64,000 nt of DNA from Ctenosaura bakeri (lineage: Eukaryota; Chordata; Lepidosauria; Squamata; Iguanidae), in contig CAOLHI010000956.1 of NCBI GenBank assembly GCA_948474755.1, positions 682,001 through 746,000 on the forward strand, in the 5' to 3' direction. Position numbers and translations under genes: made by a program. Of this stretch, positions 1 to 11,724 are shown piece by piece (position 1 is the stretch's first letter; the number at the start of each line of letters is the position of its first letter). Below the pieces are notes generated by a model, which was not told the origin of the DNA, searched no databases, and worked only from the letters and a program-made list of their open reading frames with translations.

Positions 1-138
1 TGAACTTCAGTGCTTGTTGGAAAATCTGCAGAAAGGTGGTAGAAAAGAGCAACAGAGGGTGCCTAGACAGCATTTCTGCCTTGGTCTGACTAAGAGATGA
101 GAAAAAACAAAAATCTCTCTTTTCCAATTTGTCCTTTG

Positions 139-177
139 TTGTGTGTGTGTGTGTGTGTGGTGGTGGTGGTGGTGGTA
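139..177. repeat. (GT)n followed by (GGT)n microsatellite
   Basis: About ten GT units run directly into about six GGT units. A compound tract like this usually arises by slippage after a point change in a GT array. No gene is associated. Confidence 0.95.
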
Positions 178-220
178 GAGGAGGAAGAGAATCGGTGGGA
201 GTCAGGAGTAGGCTAGTCTA

Positions 221-248
221 AGCAAGCAAGCAAGCAAGCAAGCAAGCA
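221..248. repeat. (AAGC)n microsatellite
   Basis: Seven tandem AAGC units. It is the source of the repetitive CLLACLLACL ending of a spurious minus-strand reading frame, which should not be read as a protein. Confidence 0.95.
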
Positions 249-2072
249 TCTCATCCTGAAATGATGTGGTGAGGTACAACCCTTCTGGAAACCAAAAGCT
301 CCCCTCAGTGGGAGCCATGAGTAGCAGTGATGAGAGTTATGAGTGCTGGTAATAGGAGTCACTTGTATTAGTGATAGGGGCCATAGGCAATATAGTAGGA
401 GAGGGAACATGGATTCCTGTCATCTCTGTGGACCTACATTTCTTTGAACTTATTGTGTAACTGCTTCAGGGATGAACAACTCTCAGAACTATCAAACACA
501 TCATACCAATAAAAGGCTAAGTTTTGAAAGTGCATTTGATTCAGGTGTACGTTTGAATGTTCACATCTACCTTGAGGCTTACTCGCTTTCTCTCTTTTAC
601 ACACATACACACACGACTTAAAGGGAAACTTTCCATTTTTCTACAATGTACATTTTATAGCTATCAAGTTCTGGCGTGACTACGTTGCTAAGTGAGTTTC
701 ACTTAGTGTATAAATGAGGGGGAGGGTTGCCTGAAGGTGACAGTTTATGAATCAGTGATACTTTATGAATATTAGTTTCAAGAAAATTAGTAGTGTTCTG
801 TGTGCTAAACCAGAGAATGGCTTTTAAGCTCCTTGTCTCCTGATGCAGTGTTTGAAGTCATACACTGATATCCCTGGAATGGTGTCAAACTGGATCTGTT
901 AAACCTTGAGCTACTTGTTGATGCTATAAGGCAGCTTCTCCAATGTTATTAATGTGTTTCATAGACTGTATGTAGCATTTTGCATCTCTTTCCTTCTCTG
1001 TCTGCTTTGGGCTCTTTGCTTTTGGCACTTCTGTGCTGACAACGTAATACTGTACTTTTGTTCAGTTTTCCTTCTGCGGTTGTATGCCTTTCACATTTTC
1101 TGCTTCTATACAGAGGACCAAATCCATTCATATGGGTTCTTCTTAACTTCCAAACCCCCTGAATAACTTTATGTACACCAGAGCTAGCAGTATTTACATT
1201 AAATGGACATTACAGGCTTATTTAGCTATTCATCTGAAATCAATAATACAGCTTTTTACTAAATTCTACACTGTGAATGCAACTGTTAATCCAAGGTGTG
1301 TTTAAGAGCAAAGTAAGAATTCTATTGAGAGCCAGAATAATATAATGCTATACTAACAAACTCTGTGAGAATGCAAAATAAAATGAGTATCTAGACTGCT
1401 GCTTCTTTCTCAAGGGTACTGTAGACCATTGTGCAACCCAATGAAAGACTTATGTGAAGAGGCCTTGGAAAACTTTTTATGTGAGCCAGTAAAAGTTTGA
1501 GCCGCTTGCTCAACTGACCAGTTGCAAGCATATTCTGGGCTCAACTGAAACTTGACTCCAAGGGTAGTGAGACTGAAAGAAGGGCCTTGGCCAAGTTGTG
1601 AGTGAAAACTGCATTCTGCCATTTTGCAGATGCTTTGAGATCTGCTTTCACCTTGACAGAGCCATTACATTTCAACTTGCTACAATTCCTACCTTTGCTG
1701 ACATAGCTGGGCAGCCTAGGGCTTGTGTTGCACAACTGTTTCTGTCAAATACCACTCAGATACATACCACATTGTGCCAACTAAAAGACAGCCACATCAG
1801 CAAAAACTCTTTTACAAAAAACAAAACAAAAAACCTCTGCCTGAGGCAATATCTTATTTATATGTTCTGAGAAAAATGTATTGGCAAGTTTTCATTGACA
1901 ACATGAAGGTATAGTATAAAATGCCAAATATGAACTATAAGGTGGTTGCTGAGGTAGACACTTCAGTGTTCCAGGTTTTTTTGACTCTATTTGATAACAT
2001 TTTTTTTCATGCTACATATTCTCACCAACAGGGATGGCCCTCCTTTCCTTTGAGATTTGCTATTTAAAACTT

Positions 2073-2073
<1 letters not shown>
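249..2073. other. Unassigned AT-rich DNA
   Basis: I see no recognisable exon, transposon end or RNA gene. Reading frames are at most about 90 codons and show no domain or codon bias. A short (CA)n tract lies near 600-615. It could be unique intergenic DNA or very old repeats. Confidence 0.5.

Positions 2074-2109
<36 letters not shown>
2074..2109. repeat. (CT)n microsatellite
   Basis: Eighteen uninterrupted CT units, followed by a pyrimidine-rich stretch. Confidence 0.95.
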
Positions 2110-2112
<3 letters not shown>

Positions 2113-3329
2113 CCCTCTGAGAGAGGTATTTTACTATTGTTGAATTACTGTTCAGGGAATGACAGTTATGAGTGCTTCTCTTGCCAGGAAGCATAAAATA
2201 TCCAGACATCCACTAGAGTGCATGTTGTTTACAAAACCAAAACTTTCATACCTGTATATGGGTTCTGTTCAAGTGGATGTTGCAGGCTGACTTGCAAAAT
2301 CCAGGTAGTCATCTATTGCAGAGCTGAGAATAATTGCTTCTCTGCCTGACAACTCCCAGAATCCCCTAGTTCTAATGGCACTGCTGCATGAAATGGATGC
2401 CTGTGAAAAACTAGATAGATGTGCCTTGCAGCCTACAGTAGAGATGATGGTCCAGAATTCAAAATGTTCCTTTAAGGAGCAGAGGAATAGGAGGGGCACA
2501 GTTTAGTTGAAACCACTTTAATGAAAAAGAAAATAAAATTAAACTCAGCTACAGTAAATATGACCTCCTGCCCCTGACTCACTTGGCTGGCCAACCATCA
2601 AACATCCCTTCTTATTGCCAAAGCCATGTTCTAAACCACAGTAGGTCAAGTTTCTTTTTTTAATTCTTGCAGTTCCCAGAAAATAAAATGTGTTGTTATG
2701 TTTTGCTACAACAGTAGCATTGCTGAATCGTTCCACCTAATATTTTGAACTAACACAGCTTTAATTTTATTCCCCCAAGCTGGCCGCTTGGGATTCCAGG
2801 AATAGACGATGTTAAAAAGAAAGTCTCACTACTACAGTTTAAACCATGTTTGTTTATCTCCACTGTAGGGTGCAGTCCCAAAGCTTCATTTTAAGGAGTG
2901 CCATTAATTCTAAAGTGGTCTTAGAAAGTGATCTAAAGACAAGTATCATTTTAAGATTGTTATAGATTATTTGTAGCAAGATGTGAGGAGAGTTTGGGAA
3001 ATTTATTTTTGAATTAGACCTCTCATAATTCTTTGGTAGCCATGCTCCTGAGGGGTTACTGAGAATTATAGTCCTTAAAGTGAACATTTCTAAGGATATA
3101 GGTACCAGTGTGGCCTAGTAGTCACAGCAGGGATAGGAAAAGTGTGGCCTAATGCAGTGCATGTGGTTCTTGGGCTCCAATTTTGTGGCCCCTGCCAGCT
3201 CACCTCAGCCTACCCACATTTTTTTAAAAAAAAATTTTTTTGAGCAGCCAACCAGACATAAAACATGCAAAAACCACATGTAAAACACTCCCCCAACACA
3301 GAAAAATTCCCAGAACTCCACAGCACTCA
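2110..3329. other. Mostly unassigned; traces of small inverted-repeat element
   Basis: No gene is seen. Around 2347-2372 and 2984-3068 are short stretches resembling the 'aactcccagaatcc / gggaattatagtcc' dispersed palindromic MITE that appears more clearly elsewhere. An A/T-rich tract (T7, A9, T8) lies at 3220-3240, just before the LINE fragment. Confidence 0.35.
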
Positions 3330-4012
3330 CAAATGCTGAACAGTAAGAAACCAAAAATAATTATCACAGATGATTTAAATAACCTCAAAGCAGGGAATGA
3401 AGACATTGAAATAGTTCAAGATTTTCCATACCTTGGCTCAGTCATTAATCAGAATGGAGACTGCAGGCAAGAAATCAGAAGAAGACTGGGAGTTGGAAGG
3501 TTAGCTACGAAGGAACTAGACAAGATCGTTAGTGGAAAGATATATCATTGAATACTAAATTCCATTGTCCATGCCATCATATTTCCAATTTCTATATTTT
3601 GTTGTGAAAGCTGGACAGTGAAGAAAGTGGATAGGGGAAAAAAATGAACTTACTAGAAAAGACCATAATTCTTGGTAAGACAGAAAGCAGTAAGATAAGA
3701 GGAAGACCGCATTACAGATGGATAGACTCAATTAAGGCAGCCAAAGCCCTGGAACATTTCCGCACGGCACTCTTATAGCGCGATGATCCCACTTTCAACC
3801 TCCTATGGAATCCTGGGGTTTGCAGTTCCAGGAGCGGCCGGCCCCTTCTGAAACTGCAAACCCCAGGATTCCATAGGAGGTTGAAAGTGGAATCATCGTG
3901 CTGTAAGAGTGTAGTGCAGAAATGGCCCTGAGCAGGGCTGTTGGTGACAGGGTAACTTGGAAGGCTCAAATTCATAGGGTCACCATCAGTTGAAGTTGAC
4001 TTGACTACAATT
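3330..4012 (+). mobile_element. RTE/BovB-clade LINE 3' fragment, split by a MITE
   Basis: This is the C-terminal end of a non-LTR retrotransposon ORF2 plus its 3' tail. The frame ending at 3551 contains YLGSVINQNGDC followed by EIRRRLGVGR, the conserved block after the reverse transcriptase palm in RTE/BovB elements. Downstream, in shifted frames, come remnants of CESWTVKK (about 3600-3630) and the GRPHYRW-like region (3700-3725). The tail 'gggtcaccatcagttgaag' near 3978 matches BovB-type 3' ends. It is severely 5' truncated and carries frameshifts and a stop, so it is dead. A palindromic element (3752-3927) interrupts the sequence before the tail. The same LINE family recurs at 11.7, 15.2 and 17.8 kb. 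Confidence 0.82.
3752..3927. mobile_element. M1 palindromic MITE (176 bp) with CTG TSD
   Basis: The two halves are near-perfect inverted repeats of about 80 bp, each carrying 'cctatggaatcctggggttt', meeting at a GC-rich centre (aggagcggccggcccc). CTG flanks both sides (3749-3751 and 3928-3930). Removing the element plus one CTG restores the LINE reading 'agccctg|agcaggg', so it inserted into an already resident LINE. It has no coding capacity and must have been moved in trans. Other M1 copies are near 29.5, 37.1, 44.6, 47.5 and 51.6 kb. Confidence 0.88.
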
Positions 4013-4204
4013 ACTAATCACAAAATGGTTTGACCCAGTATTAAATCTCTTCCTGCTGCCCTTCCTCTGAATATGATCTCTCCCTTCCTCCCTCCCAATT
4101 CAGGGAATAAAAGAAGAAGAAGAACTCAGTTAGTGTGATTACATAGGTGCTTAATTCTAAGCAAAGAAAATAAATCTCAACATTATACTGTGTATTTAAC
4201 ATTG

Positions 4205-4435
4205 CTATTGTTGTGTGCATTCAGATTGACTCCAGCTTATGATGAGCTGGAGCTTCTCAATTCCACTTGTTTATTCAGAGGAGGTTTGACATTGCCTTCC
4301 TGTGAAGTTGATGGTGTGTGACTTGCGCAAGGTCACCCAGGGGGTTTCCATGACTGAGCAGGGATTCAAACCCTGGCCTTCTGGAGTCCTAAGCCAATAC
4401 TCAAAACTGCAACACTACACTGATTCCCACAAATA
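4205..4435 (-). mobile_element. tRNA-derived SINE with BovB-like tail
   Basis: Read on the minus strand, this has a tRNA-like head, a B-box-like 'gggtttgaatccctg', a body with 'aaccccctgggtgacc' and 'gcaagtcaca', and a tail ending in degenerate AAC triplets. The same unit is clearest at 62.28 kb. It is old, with internal deletion or rearrangement around 4240-4265. It encodes no protein; such SINEs are transcribed by RNA polymerase III and copied by a partner LINE. Confidence 0.8.
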
Positions 4436-5375
4436 GCAGCACCTTATGCATTTAATATATGTGCAGTTTAACACATAGGCCTGAATTCAATGCCTAATCC
4501 CAGCAACAGTGCACTCACTGAACTGCCTGCTAAATAATACTCTATCTCTATTATGTCCTATTGATTCTAGTCTAGGTGGGTCTATCAATTCAGACTAGCA
4601 GTTGAACAGAGCCACTATTCAAAGAGACCTTCAAACAGGAGCTGATACTGCATTCCTGTATGAAGGCTTGGCTGTATAACTTTTACAGCTGCTTTTAGGT
4701 AAGAGGCATTGTTCACAGGCTGAGCCTTTTTCGAAATAAATAAAGCAGTATAAATGAATAAAGCAACGCAAAATAAATTATGGAATAATCATGATGGAAT
4801 AAAAAGAAATAAAACAATGTCAAATAAATTATGAAATAAAGATATTTGCATATGCAAGGGTCAATTACATGTGCATATGTCCCTCCTAATAGAATTCCTT
4901 CAAATACGTCCCATTTTACCAATGTTTTTGAGTTGTTGGAGAAGGAGGTATTCAATACCTCATTGTACAACAACTGCCTATGCAATGCTGGAGCACACCT
5001 CTATGGCCAATTTGTGGTCAGGGAGGAGTGAGGGCCCTGGGCAGTGGCTGGCTGCAGTTCCACAATTAGGAGAAAATAACGAGTGATGTCTTCCTGGATT
5101 TCCAGCAAGTTGCTGATGTTCTTCTTTTACTCCTGGTGGAATCACTGGAACCTCCAGAGAGTCACTGGTGTTCTGTTGTTTTCTTCAGCTACAGAACTGA
5201 AGCAAGATACTGCCTGGATGTTTTGTGCTCTCCTCTGGCCACTACCTAGCTGTGAGAATATGCACTCCAGTGCTAAAAATTATCTTGTGTTGCGGGTGAA
5301 GTGAAAGCCCAGCTATTGTATACTAGTGGAGCTTTAGGTGCTGCAAGAATGAGCTAGGATCTTGGCCAAAACTTG
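4436..5375. other. Unassigned DNA, AT-rich in part
   Basis: No gene is recognised. Between 4730 and 4850 the sequence is A/T-rich, with repeated 'aaataaattatg' and 'aataaag' motifs that look like degenerate slippage. The short reading frames here show no domains. Confidence 0.45.
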
Positions 5376-5512
5376 AAGAGGTGGGAATCATGTGGCCCTC
5401 CAGATGCTGGACCGCAAGATTCAGAAGTTCTAGCTGGCATAGATAATGGTAATGAATGTTAGGACCTGAAGTCCAGCAACATCTGGAGAGTTGCATTATT
5501 TCAGCTCTTGAG
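5376..5512. mobile_element. Dispersed inverted-repeat MITE ('ggccctccagatg' family)
   Basis: It begins 'catgtggccctccagatgct' and ends with the inverse, 'ccagcaacatctggagag'. The arms are imperfect inverted repeats around a short middle. The same family recurs at 6.2, 8.66, 48.28 and 54.9 kb. It is non-coding and diverged. Confidence 0.6.
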
Positions 5513-5982
5513 CTAGAGCTTCCATAGGTTGCTTTTGGTAGATAAGTTAATTTGAGGTTGGATGGCTGTTCTTGGATAAGGGGATTTACCTGCAGCACCT
5601 GGGTTTCTCAGGTGACCCTCTGGGTACTGTTCAGGTCTACTGAGTTTCCCACTTCAGACAGGATGAGGTTCATTCAGCAGTATGGTTGCAGGCTAAGGAG
5701 TAAATTTGAAAGAGTATTAACTTTTCTTTAGAACTGCAGGTTTTTTGATGTTCATGAAGAAATAGTGAGTCTGGAGTATGACCCTAAATAAATTATTTGG
5801 CTGAAATCCAATGGGAACAGGCTTTCAAGTCACTTACTCAAGAACTTTTGCTGGAGACATCTGTTAAAAGCCCAGCACTCCAGCAGCACAGTAGCAAGTG
5901 CAGCAAATGTGAACTTGGGCATTTAAGTGGCCCAACTTTCCTAACAACCTGTTACAAAAGTCTCTGGTTATCTGAACAATGA

Positions 5983-6150
5983 AGAGTCTTGTGGCACCTT
6001 TGAGCCTAACAAATTTATTTTGGCATGAGCTTCCAGGGATGATAATTTCCCTCCTTGGATACAATGAGCATGTGTACTCTGTGCATGTGTATACCCTGTA
6101 CATCTGAGGATTGTAATCCACAAAAGCTCATGCCACAACAACCCTGTCTC
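5983..6150. repeat. Dispersed repeat with inverted halves
   Basis: The left half has 'gtcttgtggcacctttgag' and 'tttattttggcatgagctt'. The right half contains the inverse, 'cacaaaagctcatgccaca'. I recall similar units in other reptile genomes but cannot name the family with certainty. It is interrupted by a degenerate (CATGTGTA)-like stretch at 6067-6100. Non-coding. Confidence 0.45.
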
Positions 6151-6194
6151 TTTGTTTTAATGGAACAGAGAAAGTCCTTTCGAAAACTAGATTT

Positions 6195-6305
6195 TCTAAG
6201 ACAGCTTTCTCCAGTCTCGTCCTCTCCAACTGTTTTGGGCTTCAACTCCCATGATTCTTCACTTTCAGGCATACTAACTGGGGCTGATGGGATTGACAAT
6301 ACAGA
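6195..6305. mobile_element. Diverged copy of the inverted-repeat MITE
   Basis: It contains 'ttcaactcccatgattctt' and the inverse-like 'ctggggctgatgggattg'. This is the pattern of the 'aactcccatcattcc ... gctgatgggagttg' palindromic family. Ends are eroded and no TSD is visible. Confidence 0.45.
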
Positions 6306-6396
6306 ACATCAGAAGGAGGATCAATTTGGGGAAGGTGATCTCAAGTATACATGTATTGCATATGCTTACAAGCAGAATAAAGGAGACTAGACTCTG

Positions 6397-6454
6397 TGGA
6401 TGGTCCAAGTTTATTCTTTAAAAAGCTTTTTAAAGAATAAACTTGGGCCATCCA
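6397..6454. repeat. 58-bp near-perfect palindrome without spacer
   Basis: Two 29-base arms meet at AAGCTT with no loop. The arms match at 28 of 29 positions: an A-for-G difference at the 'ggtcc'/'gggcc' position is the only mismatch. The flanking bases are not symmetric. It could be a remnant of two TIRs brought together by internal deletion, or a hairpin-forming site. Confidence 0.9.
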
Positions 6455-8423
6455 TAAGTATATGGAGCCTACTCTCTTTTTTTTCTGCTGGTTTAAATAC
6501 ATATGCTGTCCAGTACTTATTTCTGCTCATGTGCTTAAAAGCACCAGATTGCTAAAGCGCAAGCCAGACAATCCATACTTCAGCTGCACCATAAGGTCAA
6601 AACTAAAGGCATGCAGGACACTTAAGCCAAGTGAGAGAATTCAGCTGTTGAGTACCCAAATCCATCCATTGCATTATCAAAAAATTAAGCATTACTTTTT
6701 AAAAGAAAATATTGTCTAACATTATAGATTTGAAATTCTGAGGGCGAGTTTCTAATCTCAACAGCAACAGTGGCAAAAATCTGAAAAGAAATTCACTTGC
6801 AAAAATGAGCCAAATTACTGACTATACTACCTAGAAAGTATCTATCCACTCCACATTCTCACTCAAATCTGCAAACCACATGTATAACTATGATAAAGAT
6901 GTTCCTTCTGATAGAAAGATTTGCAAGTGCACAGCTGGACAAATGTGTACACTGTTGGTCCACTTTGTTGGCATTTTACCTTGCCTGTTTCAGCTGAGAT
7001 TGCAGCCAGTTTCTACTTTGCCATTGAATAAAATTTCTTGTACCTGATATTTAAAATTACACAATATATATATTTTTTTGCTGCATCACTCAAAGACACA
7101 TATCCAAAGGTAAGTGTAAGGACTGTTCTTTTTTAAAGGAAGGAAAAAGATATCAAAAACAGAAAACAACAGAATATGGTTGAAGTTCAAGTTCTTATCA
7201 GTATTAAAATTCCTGAAAAAAATGTTATCCATTTTTATGTGACATTTGGTTACCTTTTATATCTCTTCAAGGAAATTCTATATAGCTAGATTTCTATTGG
7301 CATGTCTGTACACAAGAGTTGCTAGTTTGCATGTACTGCTAGAATTTAGACATAGCATAGTCTTAGCCACAATCTCTTCCCTTCTACAACAGTCTGAAGA
7401 TAGTCTGAATTTGTTCATCCCCTATTTTGTAGTCTCAGTTCTCTCTCTTTTTCCTCTGTGCTTAAGGAGCATATATTACAGAGCCCCTCACTGTAAAATG
7501 TTAAGAAACCTTTATTGTTTATAAATAAACACCACATCTTATGTGCTTATTGGGGCGGGGGATTACACTTGCTTTATTTCTTTGTAGATACTGTGTATAT
7601 GGGGAAGAGACCTGGTAGTTCACTTTCTGCTTATGAATACCAATTACTCTACTTGTGAGACACACAATTATCTCTCACATTCCCCAGTAAACATAGATAC
7701 ATTGATTTTGGAAGAATCTGTACAAGTTCCTACTCCACTCTCTCATATTGGTGTGGGGGTCACCCTGGATTCACAAAGGCTATTCGAGAACACCATAAGG
7801 GTTTGGAATTTCTATCTTGGTGGTAAGAATTTAGATATGGTCCTGGAAGTGGACTATGTGTCTATCTTCTAAGGACCAAGCGTGGAATATGCATAGATTC
7901 TCATCCCTATGATAAAGTCCCCTAGATGATGAATAACTGTTATACCTGGTATAGTTACAAGGAACATCTATGATGTGACTGGATCTATTCTAAGCACATC
8001 TTAAACCTGGATCCAACACATGATTTTGAAGACAAATGTCAGCATCCAAATACCTTATGCCTCCTCCTAAAGTTTTTACAGATAAATTTTCTGCTTTTTA
8101 TTAGGCTTCAAGGATATCTCTGATGACATGTGAATGGACACATATCTTTTCTTAAATCATTCTGGTTAGAATCTATGGAAAGGGCATTTAGGAGGCATTC
8201 TTCCTTTCCCATAAAAACTTTCCAGAAGATAGAACATCCTGCTGTTCAGACACATTAAACCTTTAGATGAGGTAATATGAACATACTTCTGCTACTCTAA
8301 TTTCCACTTGTGTATGTTTTTCCTGGCTCAGAATCAGTGACCCAGTTTTTGTTGCTTCTTTGTATCTTGCGCTTCTTCCAAAGTATGCTGTTTATCTTTG
8401 AGCATATGAACTAATGTGTGTAC

Positions 8424-8425
<2 letters not shown>
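6455..8425. other. Unassigned AT-rich DNA
   Basis: About 2 kb with no recognisable gene, RNA or complete repeat. Frames up to 92 codons lack domains. The A/T-rich composition and lack of repeats make it a reasonable place to look for conserved non-coding sequence. Confidence 0.45.

Positions 8426-8456
<31 letters not shown>
8426..8456. repeat. (CA)n microsatellite
   Basis: About fifteen uninterrupted CA units. On the minus strand this gives a VCVCVC peptide inside a spurious frame. Confidence 0.95.
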
Positions 8457-8460
<4 letters not shown>

Positions 8461-8660
8461 CCCTTCCTTTTTGCCTTTTGCTTGGTTTATTTTTGAAAGG
8501 TTTGTGAGGCTCACAACAGTTCCCTTAATTAATTCTGTGTATTGAACAAACAAACAAAAAAATGAACTGCAGTTAAAAGGAATGAATGCACAGACCTTGG
8601 AAACAAGTCCATTTATCTTCACCAACCAATTTCCAGTCCTGCATGTGGAAGTCACCCTAA
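8457..8660. other. Unassigned spacer
   Basis: Short interval between the (CA)n tract and the next MITE. Nothing recognised. Confidence 0.4.
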
Positions 8661-8785
8661 GTCAAGGGTGGACAACTTGTGGCCTTCCATATTGCTGGAC
8701 TGCAGTTACCATAATTCCTAGCTTGCATGACTAGTGGTGAGGGATGATGGGAAATGCAACACCGGGAAGGCTGCAAATTGTCCCT
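8661..8785. mobile_element. Dispersed inverted-repeat MITE
   Basis: It starts 'gggtggacaacttgtggcct', passes through 'ttaccataattcctagc' and returns as 'gatgatgggaaatgcaac' and 'ggctgcaaattg'. This is the full layout of the palindromic 'ggccctccagatg' family, here moderately diverged. Non-coding. Confidence 0.65.
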
Positions 8786-9049
8786 CTGCTCATTGGCCTA
8801 AGTTGAGTGTTAGGAGATAGTGAAACTTTATTGAGTATCACCTTTTCCTCAGTTCTCAAAAGCGAACTGGAGGAAGTGCACATTCTCAGCTCCTCCACGC
8901 TTTCTTCCCCAAACAACTTTTCTATGTATGCTTTTCTAATTGTCTTGGAAGGACAAGCAATATGTGCTATATGGCCTCTATCACTTATAGCATTAACTAG
9001 TGATGCTGAAGGTATTCATTTTCACAAACCTTCCCTATCCCTTTTCTTA

Positions 9050-9461
9050 GACCCTTCCTGCACAACCTTCCCAACCCACCATGGGGACGGGAGAAGGATG
9101 GGACTGTGATGATGGTTCTGCATGACGTCATCGTGGTCCTGTCCTTCTCTCATTCCTATGCAGCACAATCACAGATTAAACAACTGATGAGTTTTCCCTG
9201 TCAATGACCCACGATTGTGCCACCATTGTGGACTTACCTATCCTGCAGAATCCTGGGAAGTGCAATGGCTGTGCTTCCTGCCTCAGTGCAGCCTGGGAAG
9301 GTAACCAGCTACTCTGCAGGAAGAAGAGGCAAGGCTATTGCCTTCACTATGGAGGTAGTTGGTGTAGAGGGGAGGACTCCCATCATGCTCTCCTCCTGGC
9401 AAAGGCAATGTTGGAATCCCCACTGGAGGACTCTGTGAAAAGGTAGAGTGTAGACAGGGCC
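9050..9461. mobile_element. Type C TIR element (412 bp), TSD TTA
   Basis: The ends are GACCCTTCCTGCAC at the left and, read inward from the right, GGCCCTGTCTACAC. TTA flanks both ends (9047-9049 and 9462-9464). The interior is non-coding and mildly GC-rich, with 'agtgcagcctggga' and a terminal 'aaaaggtagagtgtag' like the GC-rich type A elements near 26-46 kb. It is probably an older relative of them. A second copy lies at 46.7 kb. Confidence 0.78.
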
Positions 9462-9464
9462 TTA

Positions 9465-11724
9465 GTGATCATAACATACCTAGGAAATTGCTTAGGAACA
9501 CCACTGTTATGTTAATCAATGAGCCCTTCACATCTTAATGTCATGTATTTTAAAAAGCTCCACAAACAGTAACAGCAACAGTTTACTTATAAAAATATTG
9601 CAATGTGTGATGGGAATTGGTGCTTTTTCTAAAAATATAACTTCTCAAACTCTGATAGAAATTCAGTAGTTTGTGTTATTCCTAAATCTAGGGACATTGG
9701 GCACCTTTTAAGTAGAAAATCTTGGTGCTAGATAGAAATCAGCCAAAAAACAAGCACACTCCTTATAATTAAGGAGGACTAAAAATCAAGAGTATTGCAG
9801 TGTCACCTCCCTCTACCTTACCCTTTGGAAGAATGCATACCATACTCTCCCCCATGAGGATCGGAGGCAGGTATTTACATTTCACACAGAGATCAGAAAG
9901 TTAAAGCTCCCTGTTTTTCATAAGCAGAACATTCCAAGACTAGCAGGTACATGTTATCCACTTTAAAGTGGAACATGCTTGGGCCAGTTACAGCCAGACA
10001 AAGGGTAATCTCAGTGGGGAATTTCCCCCTCTGCATATTTCTAAATTGTTCTGTTCAAGTACATGCATGAGAGAACCTATTGAAATGTATCTTTGAAATG
10101 AACTCAAGAGAAAAAAAATTGTGAATAGCAAGCATTATGCTTTGGTGCCCAGGTTGGACCACAGTCCATTGCATGATCGGCAGCAGATTCCTCGATGCAT
10201 TGAATCATATTACTCCGCATGGCCTTGCAAGTGAGATCCAAAAACAAGGACATATACACACATACATACACACACACATCATGTCACAAGCACACTGCAT
10301 GATACAAACATAGTTCACCGTGAGCCAAGTGTGGGTCAATACAATAGAGTATTTGTAAACCAAATTGCTCCAAATGACTCATAGAGCCATTCAGTTCACA
10401 CAATGCATTTATACATCTTCTGTTAGTCCATAATAATGATGTGAAGAATACTCATAATTTTTCTTGCCCTCGATGAGAAACATAAAATGGTCAACTGCCA
10501 CCAGACCTTTCACATTTGCAGATTTTTTTTGGTAAATTATTATTTTTTTGCACATTTTTCCTCATCAAAGGCATTGTTTTCAACACAAAACAAATGGTTT
10601 TGTTTTGCAGAAAACCTCAAAATGTGAATATTCATTAGAAAAAAAAATTGCAATGACAATCATAATCTTGCCCAGTGGGATGAAAACTTTTGAAATTATT
10701 TGATCTTTCATATGAGAATGAAATAAACGAAGAACTGCATCCCTAAACGATAATAAAAGAAAATGTGTGTCTTTCCATCTTTCAGAGCTTCAGGTCCAAG
10801 ATCATAAAACCAAGAATCCTGAAACCTTGATTTCCATCATATTGATTTTTAAATAAAAAATATATATTTTAATGTTTGCTTGCTTCCCTTTCTCCAATGT
10901 GCGAGGACAAATGTATCCTGATATTTTTTCAATGACTGGGGCAGTTCAAGAGATTTTGCTGCTTGAAATAAAGGACAGGATAGTGCACTATCCATTCTAA
11001 ATATAGAAGGTGACCAGATGGACAAATGAGTCTCACTACAAACCTACTACACTACACCTGGGGTAGCAGGCTAGCTAAGGCTATGTGCAAGGCAGCCCAC
11101 TTGACATGGGGAACTCTAGCCTCCAATGCCTTACATCTACTTCATCCTCTCCTCAGCTTGTTTACTCAGTAGTTACATCACTTCACATAATGCCTTTTAA
11201 TGGGGCAGCGGTAGAGCTTGGAGTGTGTGGAGGGGGGCAAGGCTACGGCATGTGTAGGTGGGGCCACAGCATGCAGGTGCTTGGCTATGAGCCAGGACGT
11301 CCTGAAAATATTGCCTCTGGGGGTGAATTGCCCCCATTGCCCCTCCGTCCCTAAGTGACTGTAATGGGCCAAATCAGAAGTATAGCAATTGCCCCGATCC
11401 CTCTCTGCCCACATCTCTTTCATCCTATTGCCTCTGGATATCATGTTGATGACTTTGCATGGAGAGGACTTGAAAAAAAATTGCTCCAGAGGACCTGCCA
11501 ACAACATTCCAAAATTATTTAGGACAGCATACTTATAGAACAAGCGGGGACAAAGAAAACTATGCACTGCTAAATAATTTGAGATGGGAAGTCTTTTCAT
11601 TTCTTTCCTTTACATCCTTCTGCTTTGGAACCATGGTGGCAAGGCTCTTCTTCCCTCCTTCAACAGTAGCTCTGCTAAAGAACACTTTGTTTCAAGGAGA
11701 ATTCTTTCAGGTGCATTGTTTGGC
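9465..11724. other. Unassigned DNA with a short (CA)-rich tract
   Basis: No gene, RNA or complete repeat is recognised. An imperfect (ACAC/ATAC) tract lies at 10254-10280. The longest reading frame, 140 codons on the minus strand at 11178-11600, has no domain and mixed composition, so I do not call it a gene. Confidence 0.45.

Noticed and set aside
11178..11600. 140-codon minus-strand frame
   Set aside because: No domain or codon signature, and no splice sites that suggest an exon. Could not be supported.
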